In this document: piece after piece, positions 14,937 to 23,455 of the stretch
Numbering within the stretch: position 1 is the stretch's first letter
How the letters are laid out: every line of letters starts with the position of its first letter
Assembly: GCA_024275135.1 (NCBI GenBank)
Contig: JAJRZS010000046.1
Span: 1-64,000 of the forward strand
DNA length: 64,000 nucleotides
Source: Planctomycetota bacterium
GTDB taxonomy: Bacteria; Planctomycetota; UBA1135
Direction of reading: 5' to 3'
The notes under the pieces: model-generated
What the model was told of the DNA's origin: nothing
The model's input: the letters and a program-made list of their open reading frames with translations, nothing else
Database searches by the model: none
Position numbers and translations under genes: made by a program

Positions 14937-16981
14937 GCGAAAGCCGGTTGCTGAAAGCTGGGGCGTCGGCCTTCCAACAAAGCACTGAGTCCTTCGAGGG
15001 CGTCGGGGTGCAAGAACGCAGCGCTTAAAGACTTGGCTTCCAAGAGCAAGGCATGCTCCAATTCCAAATGCTCACCTTCAGTAAACAAGGTTTCGCATAG
15101 CTTGAGAGCGTGGTAGGACTTTTGCCGCATCTTCTTCACCGCTTTTTCTAGATTGGCGTCACCCAAACAATCGGCTTCGCCAGAAAGGATTTCGTCGACC
15201 GTGTATTGATCGAAGAAATTCCAAATGGATTGGAGTTCTGGTACAGGACAAGAAGCTGGTGCTTCTCCCGCGGACGCCGACTCTTTTTGCGCCCACTCTA
15301 AACAGCATGCGTCCAGACTGTCGAACGAAGCCACGGCGTCAATCAGTCCAATTCCAAGTGCCATTTTTGCGGGCACCATTTGACCTGTGTAAAGCAAATA
15401 CTTGGCCAGGGGATAGCCAATGCGCCGTGGCAGGCGCTGGGTGCCGCCAAGGCCTGGGAAAATGCCGATACCGGTTTCCGGGAAGCCAAGCATGGCTTTG
15501 GGTGAGGCCACAACCCAATCTGCAGCGAGGGCAAGTTCTGCACCACCACCGAGGGCAAGGCCATGAACGCGCGCAACCGTTGCTTGTTCAGCCCCATGCA
15601 TGGAGATATAAAGCTTTTGTCCATGAAGGGCAAACTCTTCAATGGATGCATAGTTGTCGCTGTTGAGGGAGTCGACAAAAAACTTAATATCTGCACCGGC
15701 AACAAAGGCTTTGCCGTTGCCGCGCAAGACGATTGGTTTGCCGGTAGCGCGGGCAAGTTGAAGCTTTCCGTCTAATTGTAAGAACACCGTTTTGTCGAGC
15801 GCGTTCATAGCAGCAGGGCGGTTGAAGCGAATCTCGGCGTAATCTTGATGGTGCTGATAGGAAACAAGTTCAATCGGAATGCCATGACTGGGGGCGTTTT
15901 TCAGCAGTGCCGGCATCTTTAAGCCATGGGCAGAAACAATCGCTTCGGCAAGGAGTTGTGCGCGCTCGACGCCGATTTTATTTAACATTTCAAAAGGCCC
16001 CGCCGGCCAGCGCAAACCAACGCGCGCGCCAATGTCGGTGTCTTCAATGGAAGCGACGCCTTCGTCGACGAGTTGACACGCTACATAGAAGGTCACGCCC
16101 AGCATACGATCGGCGATAGCATGGTAAAGGCTTTCGTCGACATCGCCTTCCAAATTCCAAAACCGCTCTCCAGTTTCACAGAAGTCGAGCAAGGCTTGGC
16201 CCGGGGCGTAAAAAGCGCCAAGCGTATGGCCCAGAGTGGTTGCGGCATGCTTGGAAATAGGAACCCCGGTGACGTTCATAAGCTCAAAAGGCCCCATGCC
16301 AACGCCAAAGGCTTTCTTCGCTGCCCACTCAATGGTGGCAATATTGGCAACGCCTTCACCCAAGAGGCGCACACCTTCGTTAACCCAAGGTACAAAGTAG
16401 CGGTTGACGACAAAGCCTGGCGCATCGGCCGACCAAATTGGAGTTTTGCCGATGGCTTCTTGGGCTGCCCAGGCGGCTGCATAAGCTTCTTTCGAGGTGC
16501 CTTCATGGCCGATAACTTCAACCAAACGGTTTTTGGCGGGATGGAAAAAATAATGCAAGCCAAGTAAGCGTTCGGGATGAGTGACGGACTTTACCAAGTC
16601 GCGAACGTAAAAGCTGGAAGTGTTGGTTGCGAGGATGGCGGTATCTTTGCAGTGTTCGGATAGACGTTGGAACACAGAGCGTTTGACCTCCAAATCTTCA
16701 AAAACGGCCTCAATAACCAAATCGACGTCGGCCAATTCCGACCAATCACTAGTGCCGTGGAGGTTGGCCAAAATTTGCTCCACCTGTTGGGGGCGAAACA
16801 CTTTTCGTTCCACTCCCTGAGCGAGTAAATCGCGAATGATGTTGAGCCCCCTCTCGACCTTTTCGTCATCCAGGTCCACCAAAACGCAAGGCATACCCTC
16901 GGTGGCGATTTTTTGGGCGATTCCGGAACCCATGTTTCCGGCTCCGATGACGGCAAATTTTTGAATCTTGTAGGAACTCAT
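14933..16981 (-). CDS. 3-hydroxyacyl-CoA dehydrogenase / enoyl-CoA hydratase fusion (dehydrogenase first)
   Basis: A beta-oxidation enzyme of 682 residues. The N-terminal NAD domain shows FAVIGAGNMGSG at about 9-20. The dehydrogenase domain continues with LLGLHYFFHPAKNRLVEVI, which carries the catalytic His, and NRYFVPWVNEG. The enoyl-CoA hydratase (crotonase) domain is C-terminal, from about residue 405: VHGLALGGGAELALAAD and GFPETGIGIFPGLGGTQRL hold the two catalytic Glu residues. Bacterial FadB/FadJ have the hydratase first, so this is the reverse order, known from archaeal and some bacterial fusions. The start MSSYKIQ is chosen over an upstream ATG that adds a basic tail. Confidence 0.88.
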   Translation of the reverse strand: MSSYKIQKFAVIGAGNMGSGIAQKIATEGMPCVLVDLDDEKVERGLNIIRDLLAQGVERKVFRPQQVEQILANLHGTSDWSELADVDLVIEAVFEDLEVKRSVFQRLSEHCKDTAILATNTSSFYVRDLVKSVTHPERLLGLHYFFHPAKNRLVEVIGHEGTSKEAYAAAWAAQEAIGKTPIWSADAPGFVVNRYFVPWVNEGVRLLGEGVANIATIEWAAKKAFGVGMGPFELMNVTGVPISKHAATTLGHTLGAFYAPGQALLDFCETGERFWNLEGDVDESLYHAIADRMLGVTFYVACQLVDEGVASIEDTDIGARVGLRWPAGPFEMLNKIGVERAQLLAEAIVSAHGLKMPALLKNAPSHGIPIELVSYQHHQDYAEIRFNRPAAMNALDKTVFLQLDGKLQLARATGKPIVLRGNGKAFVAGADIKFFVDSLNSDNYASIEEFALHGQKLYISMHGAEQATVARVHGLALGGGAELALAADWVVASPKAMLGFPETGIGIFPGLGGTQRLPRRIGYPLAKYLLYTGQMVPAKMALGIGLIDAVASFDSLDACCLEWAQKESASAGEAPASCPVPELQSIWNFFDQYTVDEILSGEADCLGDANLEKAVKKMRQKSYHALKLCETLFTEGEHLELEHALLLEAKSLSAAFLHPDALEGLSALLEGRRPSFQQPAFA

Positions 16982-17048
16982 TTTAGGAAGGGGGCAAGCA
17001 AGGGGCCCCGAGACGCGTATTCTAGTGCGTCGGCGCTTCAACCCACCC

Positions 17049-17699
17049 ATGATTCATCTGCTCAACATCCGTAAAAGTTACGAAAACGTGGCTGAATCTG
17101 CGCCTGTTTTAGGTTTTCGCGAATTGCATATTGGAGCGGGCGAACGGGTGGCGCTCACGGGCGAAAGCGGCTCTGGGAAAACCACTTTGCTCAATATGCT
17201 GAGCGGCTTGCTGGTGCCCGATGTCGGCGAGGTGAGGATTGACGGCACCAATATTGCCGCCCTGTCTGAGGCCCAGCGCGATCGTTTTCGCGCCGCCAAC
17301 ATCGGCTATGTCTTCCAAACCTTTCACCTACTACAAGGCTATACCGTGCAGGAGAATGTAGAACTGGGTGCCTTGTTCGCGCGCGGACACCAGGAGGCCG
17401 GTCGAGCGGCTTTTTTACTCGAGTCGGTGGGGCTGGAGCATCGTCGCCGGCATTTGCCCAATCAGCTCTCGGTGGGGCAACAAGCAAGGGTTGCCCTGGC
17501 TCGAGCGCTCATGAACAAGCCAAGGGTCTTGTTGGCGGATGAGCCAACGGGGGCCTTGGACCCGGAGACGGGGCGCCAAGTCCTTGCCTTGCTCCTCGAT
17601 TCGGCCCAGCAGTACGGCATCACCATGGTTTGCGCTACCCATGATCCCGGCGTTGCCGCCGCCTTCGACAAGATTGTGCGGGTGGAGGATTTGCAATGA
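17049..17699 (+). CDS. ABC transporter ATPase, LolD/MacB type
   Basis: A protein of 216 residues with Walker A GESGSGKTT (about 36-44), Q-loop YVFQTFHLL, Walker B VLLADEPTGALD and H-loop THD. The signature motif reads LSVGQQARVALARAL, with Val instead of the usual Gly after LS. It forms a pair with the downstream FtsX-type permease, with a 4-bp start overlap. This pair type moves lipoproteins, heme or peptides, or drives periplasmic machines, and its cargo here is unknown. It is divergent from the hydroxyacyl-CoA dehydrogenase gene. Confidence 0.85.
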   Translation: MIHLLNIRKSYENVAESAPVLGFRELHIGAGERVALTGESGSGKTTLLNMLSGLLVPDVGEVRIDGTNIAALSEAQRDRFRAANIGYVFQTFHLLQGYTVQENVELGALFARGHQEAGRAAFLLESVGLEHRRRHLPNQLSVGQQARVALARALMNKPRVLLADEPTGALDPETGRQVLALLLDSAQQYGITMVCATHDPGVAAAFDKIVRVEDLQ

Positions 17700-18988
17700 G
17701 GTTTCCCGCCCTCGTCATTCGCAACCTAAGGCGCAGACCCTTGGCCTCCATGTTGACCGGTCTTTCGGTGTCGTTGGGGGTTGGGCTTTTTGCTTCAGTA
17801 GGTGCGCTGCGCGAAGCCAGCGAAATCGGTTTTCAGCGATCTGCTTCTTTGTGCGACATGTTGGTTGGAGCCAAGGGCTCCGGGCTGCAGCTGAGCTTGA
17901 ATGCGCTCTATCACATGGGCCAGAGTCAGGGCAATGTGCCCTATGAAGTTTATGCCGAGCTAGAAAAAACCCAAGGCGTTTTGTGGTCGGTGCCGATTGC
18001 CATTGGCGATAGTTTCCGCAGCCACCGCATCGTGGGCGTCACCTCGAACTTCTTTCAGCAGGTGCAGGTGCATAGCGGAACAGAAAGTCGGCCCTTGGAA
18101 TTTGCAGAAGGCGAAGCCTTTGCTTTCTCGCCGGAAGCCTTTGCACAACTAAAAGCCGACCTGGCCAATCATCAGCAAGGGGAGCCCATGCCCCACCAAG
18201 CTTCTTGGTTTCAGGCGGTGCTTGGTGCCACGGTTGCCAAACGCACGGGCATGGGAGTTGGCGACCACTTTCATCCCACTCACGGGGTTCAGGGCGCTGC
18301 CGAAGAACATGAAGATGGGGAATCGGAAGTGGTGGGGGTTTTGGCGCCCACAGGCACTCCGGTTGACCGAGCCATCTATTTGCCCATTGGCGTCTACTAT
18401 GTCATGCAGGGGCATGAACCCACTGCGGACATGAAGGCAGGTGGTTCGCTAGATCCACGCGGGCTTAGCGCAATCATGCTTCACACCAAAGCCGGTTTTT
18501 ACCGCACCCAGATTTATCGAACAGTTAACGACCGCTTGGATGCGATGGCGGTTTACCCTAGTGTGGAAATGCGCAACTTATTTGCCATGCTCAATCAAGG
18601 CGACTTCGTTTTGAAATGGATTACAGCTCTTATTGTGGTCGTGGCCCTAATTGGCGTCATGGTGGCGATTTACAACACCATGGGCGCCCGCCGCGGTGAG
18701 TTTGCCGTCTTGCGTGCTCTTGGCGCCAAGCGGCGCACCATTCTTGGCCTAGTGACTTGTGAATCTGCTGTACTCTCTATGCTTGGCGGAGTGGTGGGGC
18801 TTGGTTTCGCCGGGCTTTTGGTAATGGCTGTATCGGGGCAGGTGGAAGCTCAAACCGGCGTGGCTCTGGCCCCTTCCATTAGCCTGGCTGAACTCGAATT
18901 GCTTGCAGCCGTTACCCTGGCTGGCGCCCTTGCCGGCCTGGTCCCCGCCCTGTCCGCCTATCGCACAGAGGCCGCTCAAATCCTTTAG
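17696..18988 (+). CDS. ABC transporter permease, FtsX/MacB family
   Basis: A protein of 430 residues. An N-terminal membrane helix (MLTGLSVSLGVGLFASVG) is followed by a large periplasmic domain (about 40-305). Three C-terminal helices come next, including ALIVVVALIGVMVAIYNTM, with the FtsX motif RRGEFAVLRALGAKRRTI between helices. It is partnered by the ATPase before it and followed by a DUF3299 lipoprotein. Its substrate is unknown. The whole looks like a three-gene operon. Confidence 0.82.
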   Translation: MRFPALVIRNLRRRPLASMLTGLSVSLGVGLFASVGALREASEIGFQRSASLCDMLVGAKGSGLQLSLNALYHMGQSQGNVPYEVYAELEKTQGVLWSVPIAIGDSFRSHRIVGVTSNFFQQVQVHSGTESRPLEFAEGEAFAFSPEAFAQLKADLANHQQGEPMPHQASWFQAVLGATVAKRTGMGVGDHFHPTHGVQGAAEEHEDGESEVVGVLAPTGTPVDRAIYLPIGVYYVMQGHEPTADMKAGGSLDPRGLSAIMLHTKAGFYRTQIYRTVNDRLDAMAVYPSVEMRNLFAMLNQGDFVLKWITALIVVVALIGVMVAIYNTMGARRGEFAVLRALGAKRRTILGLVTCESAVLSMLGGVVGLGFAGLLVMAVSGQVEAQTGVALAPSISLAELELLAAVTLAGALAGLVPALSAYRTEAAQIL

Positions 18989-18991
18989 GCA

Positions 18992-19690
18992 ATGTCTAAC
19001 CACCGATTTCTCTTGAGTTCCACAGCATGCCTTTTGCTACTGGCTCTTGCCTGCAGCAAAGAGGAAGAAGCATCCTTGGAAACAACGCCCACCACCACAA
19101 CGCCTTCCACGGCTCCTGCGCCAACACCCAGCGAGGTGCAAGCTGGAGAAACTAAGCCAGAGCCAAGCAAATGGTCACAAGCCATCACCCCCGAGGAGCG
19201 GCGCGCAAGTTTGGAGCGTTCGATGGCAGGTGGTGAAGAGCCCTTTGCCATCGACATCCATGATCTTGGCGGCTGGATTGTGGACGAAAATGAAGAGCAA
19301 CCCGTTCCGGATTACATTTTAGATTTAGAGGGTAAGGAATTCATCATGCGAGGATTCATGATGCCCGACATCGATTTTGAACATATTCGTCAGTTTCATC
19401 TGGTACGTAGTTTGTACAGTTGTTGCTTTGGTGCGCCGCCTCGGCTCAATGAAATTGTGCGCGTGAGTTTGGCCGACAAAGATGGGATGGAATATACCTA
19501 CAACACGGTGGAAGTGCGTGGACGCTTGCAGGTAGTTTTTGAGGTTGTCGATGGTTTGGTTGAAGATATTTTTCGTCTCGAAAATGCCACCTACCGCATT
19601 CTTGAATTCGATGACCCCGTTGCCCCGCAGTCTTTCGATGCCTCCACGGGCTTTGAAGGGGTCATCCCTGCGGCCCCGGAACAATATTGA
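18992..19690 (+). CDS. DUF3299 lipoprotein
   Basis: A protein of 232 residues with a lipoprotein signal (LLLLALACSKEEE, lipobox Cys near 21) and a Thr/Pro-rich linker. The C-terminal half matches DUF3299: LEGKEFIMRGFMMPDID, then LYSCCFGAPPRLNEIV, with a conserved Cys cluster. DUF3299 proteins commonly sit beside ABC ATPase/permease pairs, and from memory a similar set is Zur-regulated in Vibrio, so a metal-linked role is possible but not shown here. The function is otherwise unknown. It follows the permease by 3 bp. Confidence 0.72.
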   Translation: MSNHRFLLSSTACLLLLALACSKEEEASLETTPTTTTPSTAPAPTPSEVQAGETKPEPSKWSQAITPEERRASLERSMAGGEEPFAIDIHDLGGWIVDENEEQPVPDYILDLEGKEFIMRGFMMPDIDFEHIRQFHLVRSLYSCCFGAPPRLNEIVRVSLADKDGMEYTYNTVEVRGRLQVVFEVVDGLVEDIFRLENATYRILEFDDPVAPQSFDASTGFEGVIPAAPEQY

Positions 19691-20877
19691 TTCATCCCAA
19701 GCTCCAGCAACGCATCCTCACTAGCCGCCAACTTGGAGCGGACGAAAGCCTTGTTTTAGCTGGCGGTGGCAATACTTCGGTGAAGATCGAGCTTGACGGC
19801 TTGCCATGCATGTTTATCAAGGCGTCGGGCTGTGACATGGCCAATATCGATGTTGATGGTTTTACTCCGCTAAAGTTGTCGGCGCTGGAAAAGTATCAGC
19901 AAACCCAAAATCTTGCCGATGCCGAGATGATGCAAGTGCTGAGAGCAGCTCGGCTCCATGCAAGTGACCCAGAACCCTCAGTGGAATCGCTTCTGCACGC
20001 CTGGATTCCCTACTGTTTTATTGATCACGGCCATGCGGACGAGGTGCTAACGGTTTTTGCCTCCTCCTCCTCGGACCAGCAGGCACGCCAGCTTTGCGCC
20101 GCACTCTATGGTCAACAAGTCGTCTGGCTTCCGTTTTTTGCTTCTGGTTTTCCGCTTGCCAAGGCTTGCCTTGCAGCCCTGCCGTTGCCGCCAACTCAAT
20201 TGCGTGGCATGATTTTGCACCACCACGGCCTTTTGGCCTTTGGCGCAACCGCGGAAGAATGTGCGCAAAACCACCAGTGGATGGTGGCACAAGCAACGCG
20301 CTTGTTAGCAAGGAACAAGGCTCCGGAGTGGCAGCCTTGCTTGGCGGAACCGAAACAAAGGCAGGAAGAGGTTCTTATGCAACTGGAAAAGCAGGTGTCC
20401 AAATCTGGACAATGGCAGGCTCTTCTGGTCGATCCAAGATTTTTTAAGCTTTCGGATGCCCAACAACGCGCCGCTTCTGCTGCGCTCACCCCGGGCCATG
20501 TGCTCCATCTCGGCCCGTTTCCTCTGTGGCTCAACCGCGGCCAAAAACTTGCGGAAGCCGTTGCCGCCTACCGCCAACAGTACCAATCCTGGAGCCAAAA
20601 ATTTTCGAAGCAACCAGCGGCATCATCGTGGAGCTGGCCTCGCACCGTGCTTGATCCCGAAAACAAGATAGCCTTCGCTTTTGGCAGGGATGCAGAACAC
20701 GCGCAACTGGTCGCACGCATCCTTCAACATAATCTGGCCGCAAAACTACGTGGCAGCGTGTTGGGGCCCTGGTATGGTGCCTCTGAAGAAGTTGTGTTTG
20801 CGGCCGAGAACTCCATGCTAGAGCGCCTGAAATTGGAGAGAAATTTCGGTGGCCAATCCAATTCAGCCGATAAGTAA
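19687..20877 (+). CDS. Class II aldolase/adducin-type protein
   Basis: A protein of 396 residues from TTG 19687, overlapping the DUF3299 stop. The N-terminal half has the class II aldolase fold: GGGNTSVK (phosphate loop), KASGCDMANID and SVESLLHAWIPYCFIDHGHADEV, with the zinc-site histidines, and then MILHHHGLLAFG. The rest does not carry the NAD domain seen in related aldolase/dehydrogenase fusions. Substrates would be short sugar phosphates, but the specificity cannot be read. It may be unrelated to the ABC genes before it. Confidence 0.7.
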   Translation: MIHPKLQQRILTSRQLGADESLVLAGGGNTSVKIELDGLPCMFIKASGCDMANIDVDGFTPLKLSALEKYQQTQNLADAEMMQVLRAARLHASDPEPSVESLLHAWIPYCFIDHGHADEVLTVFASSSSDQQARQLCAALYGQQVVWLPFFASGFPLAKACLAALPLPPTQLRGMILHHHGLLAFGATAEECAQNHQWMVAQATRLLARNKAPEWQPCLAEPKQRQEEVLMQLEKQVSKSGQWQALLVDPRFFKLSDAQQRAASAALTPGHVLHLGPFPLWLNRGQKLAEAVAAYRQQYQSWSQKFSKQPAASSWSWPRTVLDPENKIAFAFGRDAEHAQLVARILQHNLAAKLRGSVLGPWYGASEEVVFAAENSMLERLKLERNFGGQSNSADK

Positions 20878-20892
20878 TTACGCCCCCTCAAC

Positions 20893-22068
20893 ATGGGACT
20901 CTCCGCACATGCCATCGTTGCCGACGCTGTCTCTGACCGCCTGGATACGGCCGGCGCTGCACAAGAAGCTTGCGCCTTATTAAAGGAAAAAGTTGGTGGT
21001 AGTCCGGATGTGGTGCTTGCCTTTTTTAGCCCCCACCATCGCGCGGCCGCGGCGACAGTCTTAGAAACAATTCAACGCGAGCTAACCCCAGATTCAATTT
21101 GTGGTAGCTCCATGGCGGGCGTTATTGGCGGCGGCAGGGAATATCAAGTTGGACCTGGGATCGCGTTGTGGGCAGCGCGTTTGCCGGGCGCCCGCCTGCA
21201 AAGCTATTGTTTGGAATTGGATGACGCCGAAAGCCGCATCACGGGTTGGCCAGACGTGCCGCAATCAGCCAGCTCAGTCATGCTGGTGGAGCCCTTTAGT
21301 TTTCCGCTTGAACCGTTTTTCGAATCCCTGCGTAAGCTTCCAGACTTGCCCACCGTCTTGGGCGGAATAGCGAGCGGCGCCGACCGGGCCGGAGAAAATG
21401 TTCTTCTTTACGATCAAACACTGGTTCACCATGGTGCTGTGGGTTTTGCTTTAGATGGCGGCTATCGTTTTGAAACGGTTTTGGCCCAAGGTTGTCGACC
21501 AGTTGGTCCTGCTTTCACGGTTACTCGCAGTGAAGGCAATGTGGTTTATGAACTTGGCGGTCGACCCGCTTATGCAGAGCTCAGTGAAGTTTTGATTGCG
21601 ATTGGCGAGAAGGAGCGCAATCTTTTTATGCGTGCCCCCCATGTTGGCATTCACCCTCTTCACAACCAAAGTGGCGAATCACCAGCAGACACTCTAATTC
21701 GCGGGGTGATGGGGGTCGACCCCGAGGCCGGCGCCATTGCGGTTTCCGACACCATTAGCGAGGGAGAATGTTTGCAATTTCAATCACGCGACCGCGGTTA
21801 TGCCCATTTGCAGATGGAATCATCATTGAAACTCGCCGGCTCCTTTGAACCCAATGTTTTGGGTGCGCTAATGTTCAACTGCACCGCACGTGGTGTCCAC
21901 CTATTTCAACGCGCCGACCACGACATTGCTTTGTTGCACGAGTTGTGGCCGCAACTGCCCGTTGCCGGATGTTTCGCCGCTGGCGAAATCGGCCCTGTTT
22001 GTGGACTTCCCTACATTCATGGCCTTTCTGCAAGCATTGGTTTGCTGGTGCCGACCGCAGAAAAATAA
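20893..22068 (+). CDS. FIST-domain sensory protein
   Basis: A protein of 391 residues with FIST_N (about 25-215; DVVLAFFSPHHR, CGSSMAGVIGGG) and FIST_C (about 220-370; VYELGGRPAYAEL, NVLGALMFNCTARGVHLF, GCFAAGEIGPVCG). FIST domains are ligand-binding modules, probably for amino acids or small molecules, and usually sit near kinases or methyl-accepting proteins. No output domain is fused. The neighbours are an aldolase, a HIT protein and phoBR, so the partner is unclear. Confidence 0.85.
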   Translation: MGLSAHAIVADAVSDRLDTAGAAQEACALLKEKVGGSPDVVLAFFSPHHRAAAATVLETIQRELTPDSICGSSMAGVIGGGREYQVGPGIALWAARLPGARLQSYCLELDDAESRITGWPDVPQSASSVMLVEPFSFPLEPFFESLRKLPDLPTVLGGIASGADRAGENVLLYDQTLVHHGAVGFALDGGYRFETVLAQGCRPVGPAFTVTRSEGNVVYELGGRPAYAELSEVLIAIGEKERNLFMRAPHVGIHPLHNQSGESPADTLIRGVMGVDPEAGAIAVSDTISEGECLQFQSRDRGYAHLQMESSLKLAGSFEPNVLGALMFNCTARGVHLFQRADHDIALLHELWPQLPVAGCFAAGEIGPVCGLPYIHGLSASIGLLVPTAEK

Positions 22069-22076
22069 ACGGCAGG

Positions 22077-22421
22077 CTAACCAGGAGGCCACTGCATGGT
22101 GCGGCCGCCTAAAACATGAAAATGTAAATGCGCCACGCTTTGGCCACCGTCTTCGCCGATGTTGGTAACTACTCGGTACCCTCCTTCGTCCAACCCGGCT
22201 TCTTCAGCGACCACCTTGCAAACATGAAGCAGGTGTCCTAGCAAAGCACAGTCTTCTTGGACGGCGTCCTTTAGGCTGGGAAGAGGTTCACGCGGAATCA
22301 CCAAAAGATGAACCGGCGCTTTGGGGTCGATGTCGGCAAAGGCAACCGCATGCTCGTCTTCATAGACAAAGTCTGCTGGAATTTCTCCGCAGAGGATTTT
22401 GCCAAAAATGGTATCAGTCAT
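22077..22421 (-). CDS. HIT-family nucleotide hydrolase (HinT-like)
   Basis: A protein of 114 residues from MTDTIFGK. The start IFGKILCGEIPADFVYEDEHAVAFADI and the active-site HLHFHVLGGR (His-x-His-x-His) are typical of purine nucleoside phosphoramidases. The ORF opens 26 codons upstream, but that piece is not homologous. It overlaps the Trm112-like gene by 8 bp and is likely co-transcribed with it. Confidence 0.92.
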   Translation of the reverse strand: MTDTIFGKILCGEIPADFVYEDEHAVAFADIDPKAPVHLLVIPREPLPSLKDAVQEDCALLGHLLHVCKVVAEEAGLDEGGYRVVTNIGEDGGQSVAHLHFHVLGGRTMQWPPG

Positions 22422-22632
22422 TGGCCTTTTCAAGCAGGGCCTGCCATTCCTCCTTGCTGAGGGTCGTTGCCTCTTCTTCGAGGAGCACAGGAATGCCATC
22501 GACGATGGGGTAGCGCAGGCGTGTTTCCGGATCCGTGGAGACGAAGCATTCTTCGCCCACCAACTTCAAGGGCTTGTGGCTCACAGGACATTGCAGCAAA
22601 GGAACCAGAGTGGCGGGGTCAAAGGCAAGCAT
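22414..22632 (-). CDS. Trm112-family protein
   Basis: A protein of 72 residues from the MLAFDPATL start (an ATG nine codons upstream is possible). LLQCPVSHKPLKLV and RLRYPIVDGIPVLLEEEA are the bacterial Trm112-like core. These small zinc-type proteins act as methyltransferase partners in eukaryotes, and their bacterial role is poorly known. Only one CxxC-like cysteine is visible, so zinc binding may be lost. It is coupled to the HIT gene. Confidence 0.82.
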   Translation of the reverse strand: MLAFDPATLVPLLQCPVSHKPLKLVGEECFVSTDPETRLRYPIVDGIPVLLEEEATTLSKEEWQALLEKAND

Positions 22633-22734
22633 GAGGCTGATTATGCCTAGAATCCCCATTTGGGGAAAGCGTCTTCAAATAATCTTCACAAAAAGCACGC
22701 AAAAGGGCCGCTTGTTGGTGGGATGATATAGGAC

Positions 22735-23439
22735 ATGGTTCAAAAAACTCTACTTTTGGTGGAGGATGATCCCGATCTCCTTGAGGTCTTGCGGCTAACC
22801 TTCGAAATGGAAGGGTTCCGCTTGGTCCTCGCTACGGATGGCGAACAGGCCTTGGATAAAGCGAAGCGTCATGCTCCCGACTTGGTGATTCTTGATGTCA
22901 TGCTCCCCAAGCTAGACGGCATTGAAGTCTGCCGCCAACTTCGGGCCGAGCCAGCTTTCCGCCGACTTCCCATTTTGATGTTAACCGCAAAATCCGAAGA
23001 GTCGGATGTGGTTTTAGGCTTGGGCATGGGCGCTGACGACTATTTGTCGAAACCTGCGCGCCCTCGAGAATTGGTTGCTCGTGTGAGGAGTTTGCTCCGG
23101 CGAAGTTCTCACAACGACGCAACCATTACTCAGGAGAGAATTGCTGTTGGCAACCTGGTGATTGATCCAATTCGGTTTGAAATCCGGATTGGAGAAGGCG
23201 AGGCTGTCCAAATGACCCCATCGGAGTTCAAATTGCTGCAAACACTTGCGAGTAGCCCGGGGCGAGTTTTTCGCCGCAGTGAACTCCTAGACAGCACCAT
23301 TGGTGCGGGAGCAATCGTGACCGAACGCAATATTGATACTCATGTGAAATCCGTTCGAAAAAAGCTTGGAAGTCACGGCGAGCTTATCGAAACGGTGCGT
23401 GGCGTCGGCTATCGTTTTAGTGATCGCCCTCTGTCTTAG
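22735..23439 (+). CDS. phoB: Phosphate-type response regulator (PhoB/OmpR family)
   Basis: A protein of 234 residues. The receiver domain has VEDDPD and phospho-acceptor D54 in VILDVMLPKLDG, Thr in MLTAKS and the Lys in DDYLSKP. The winged-helix DNA-binding domain follows (TPSEFKLLQTLASSPGRVFRRSELLD, ERNIDTHVKSVRKKLG). It is followed by a PhoR-like kinase. The pst genes lie 6.7 kb on and are the likely target. The assignment to PhoB rather than another OmpR regulator rests on this context. Confidence 0.85.
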   Translation: MVQKTLLLVEDDPDLLEVLRLTFEMEGFRLVLATDGEQALDKAKRHAPDLVILDVMLPKLDGIEVCRQLRAEPAFRRLPILMLTAKSEESDVVLGLGMGADDYLSKPARPRELVARVRSLLRRSSHNDATITQERIAVGNLVIDPIRFEIRIGEGEAVQMTPSEFKLLQTLASSPGRVFRRSELLDSTIGAGAIVTERNIDTHVKSVRKKLGSHGELIETVRGVGYRFSDRPLS

Positions 23440-23455
23440 GGTGTTACGATAGCTC

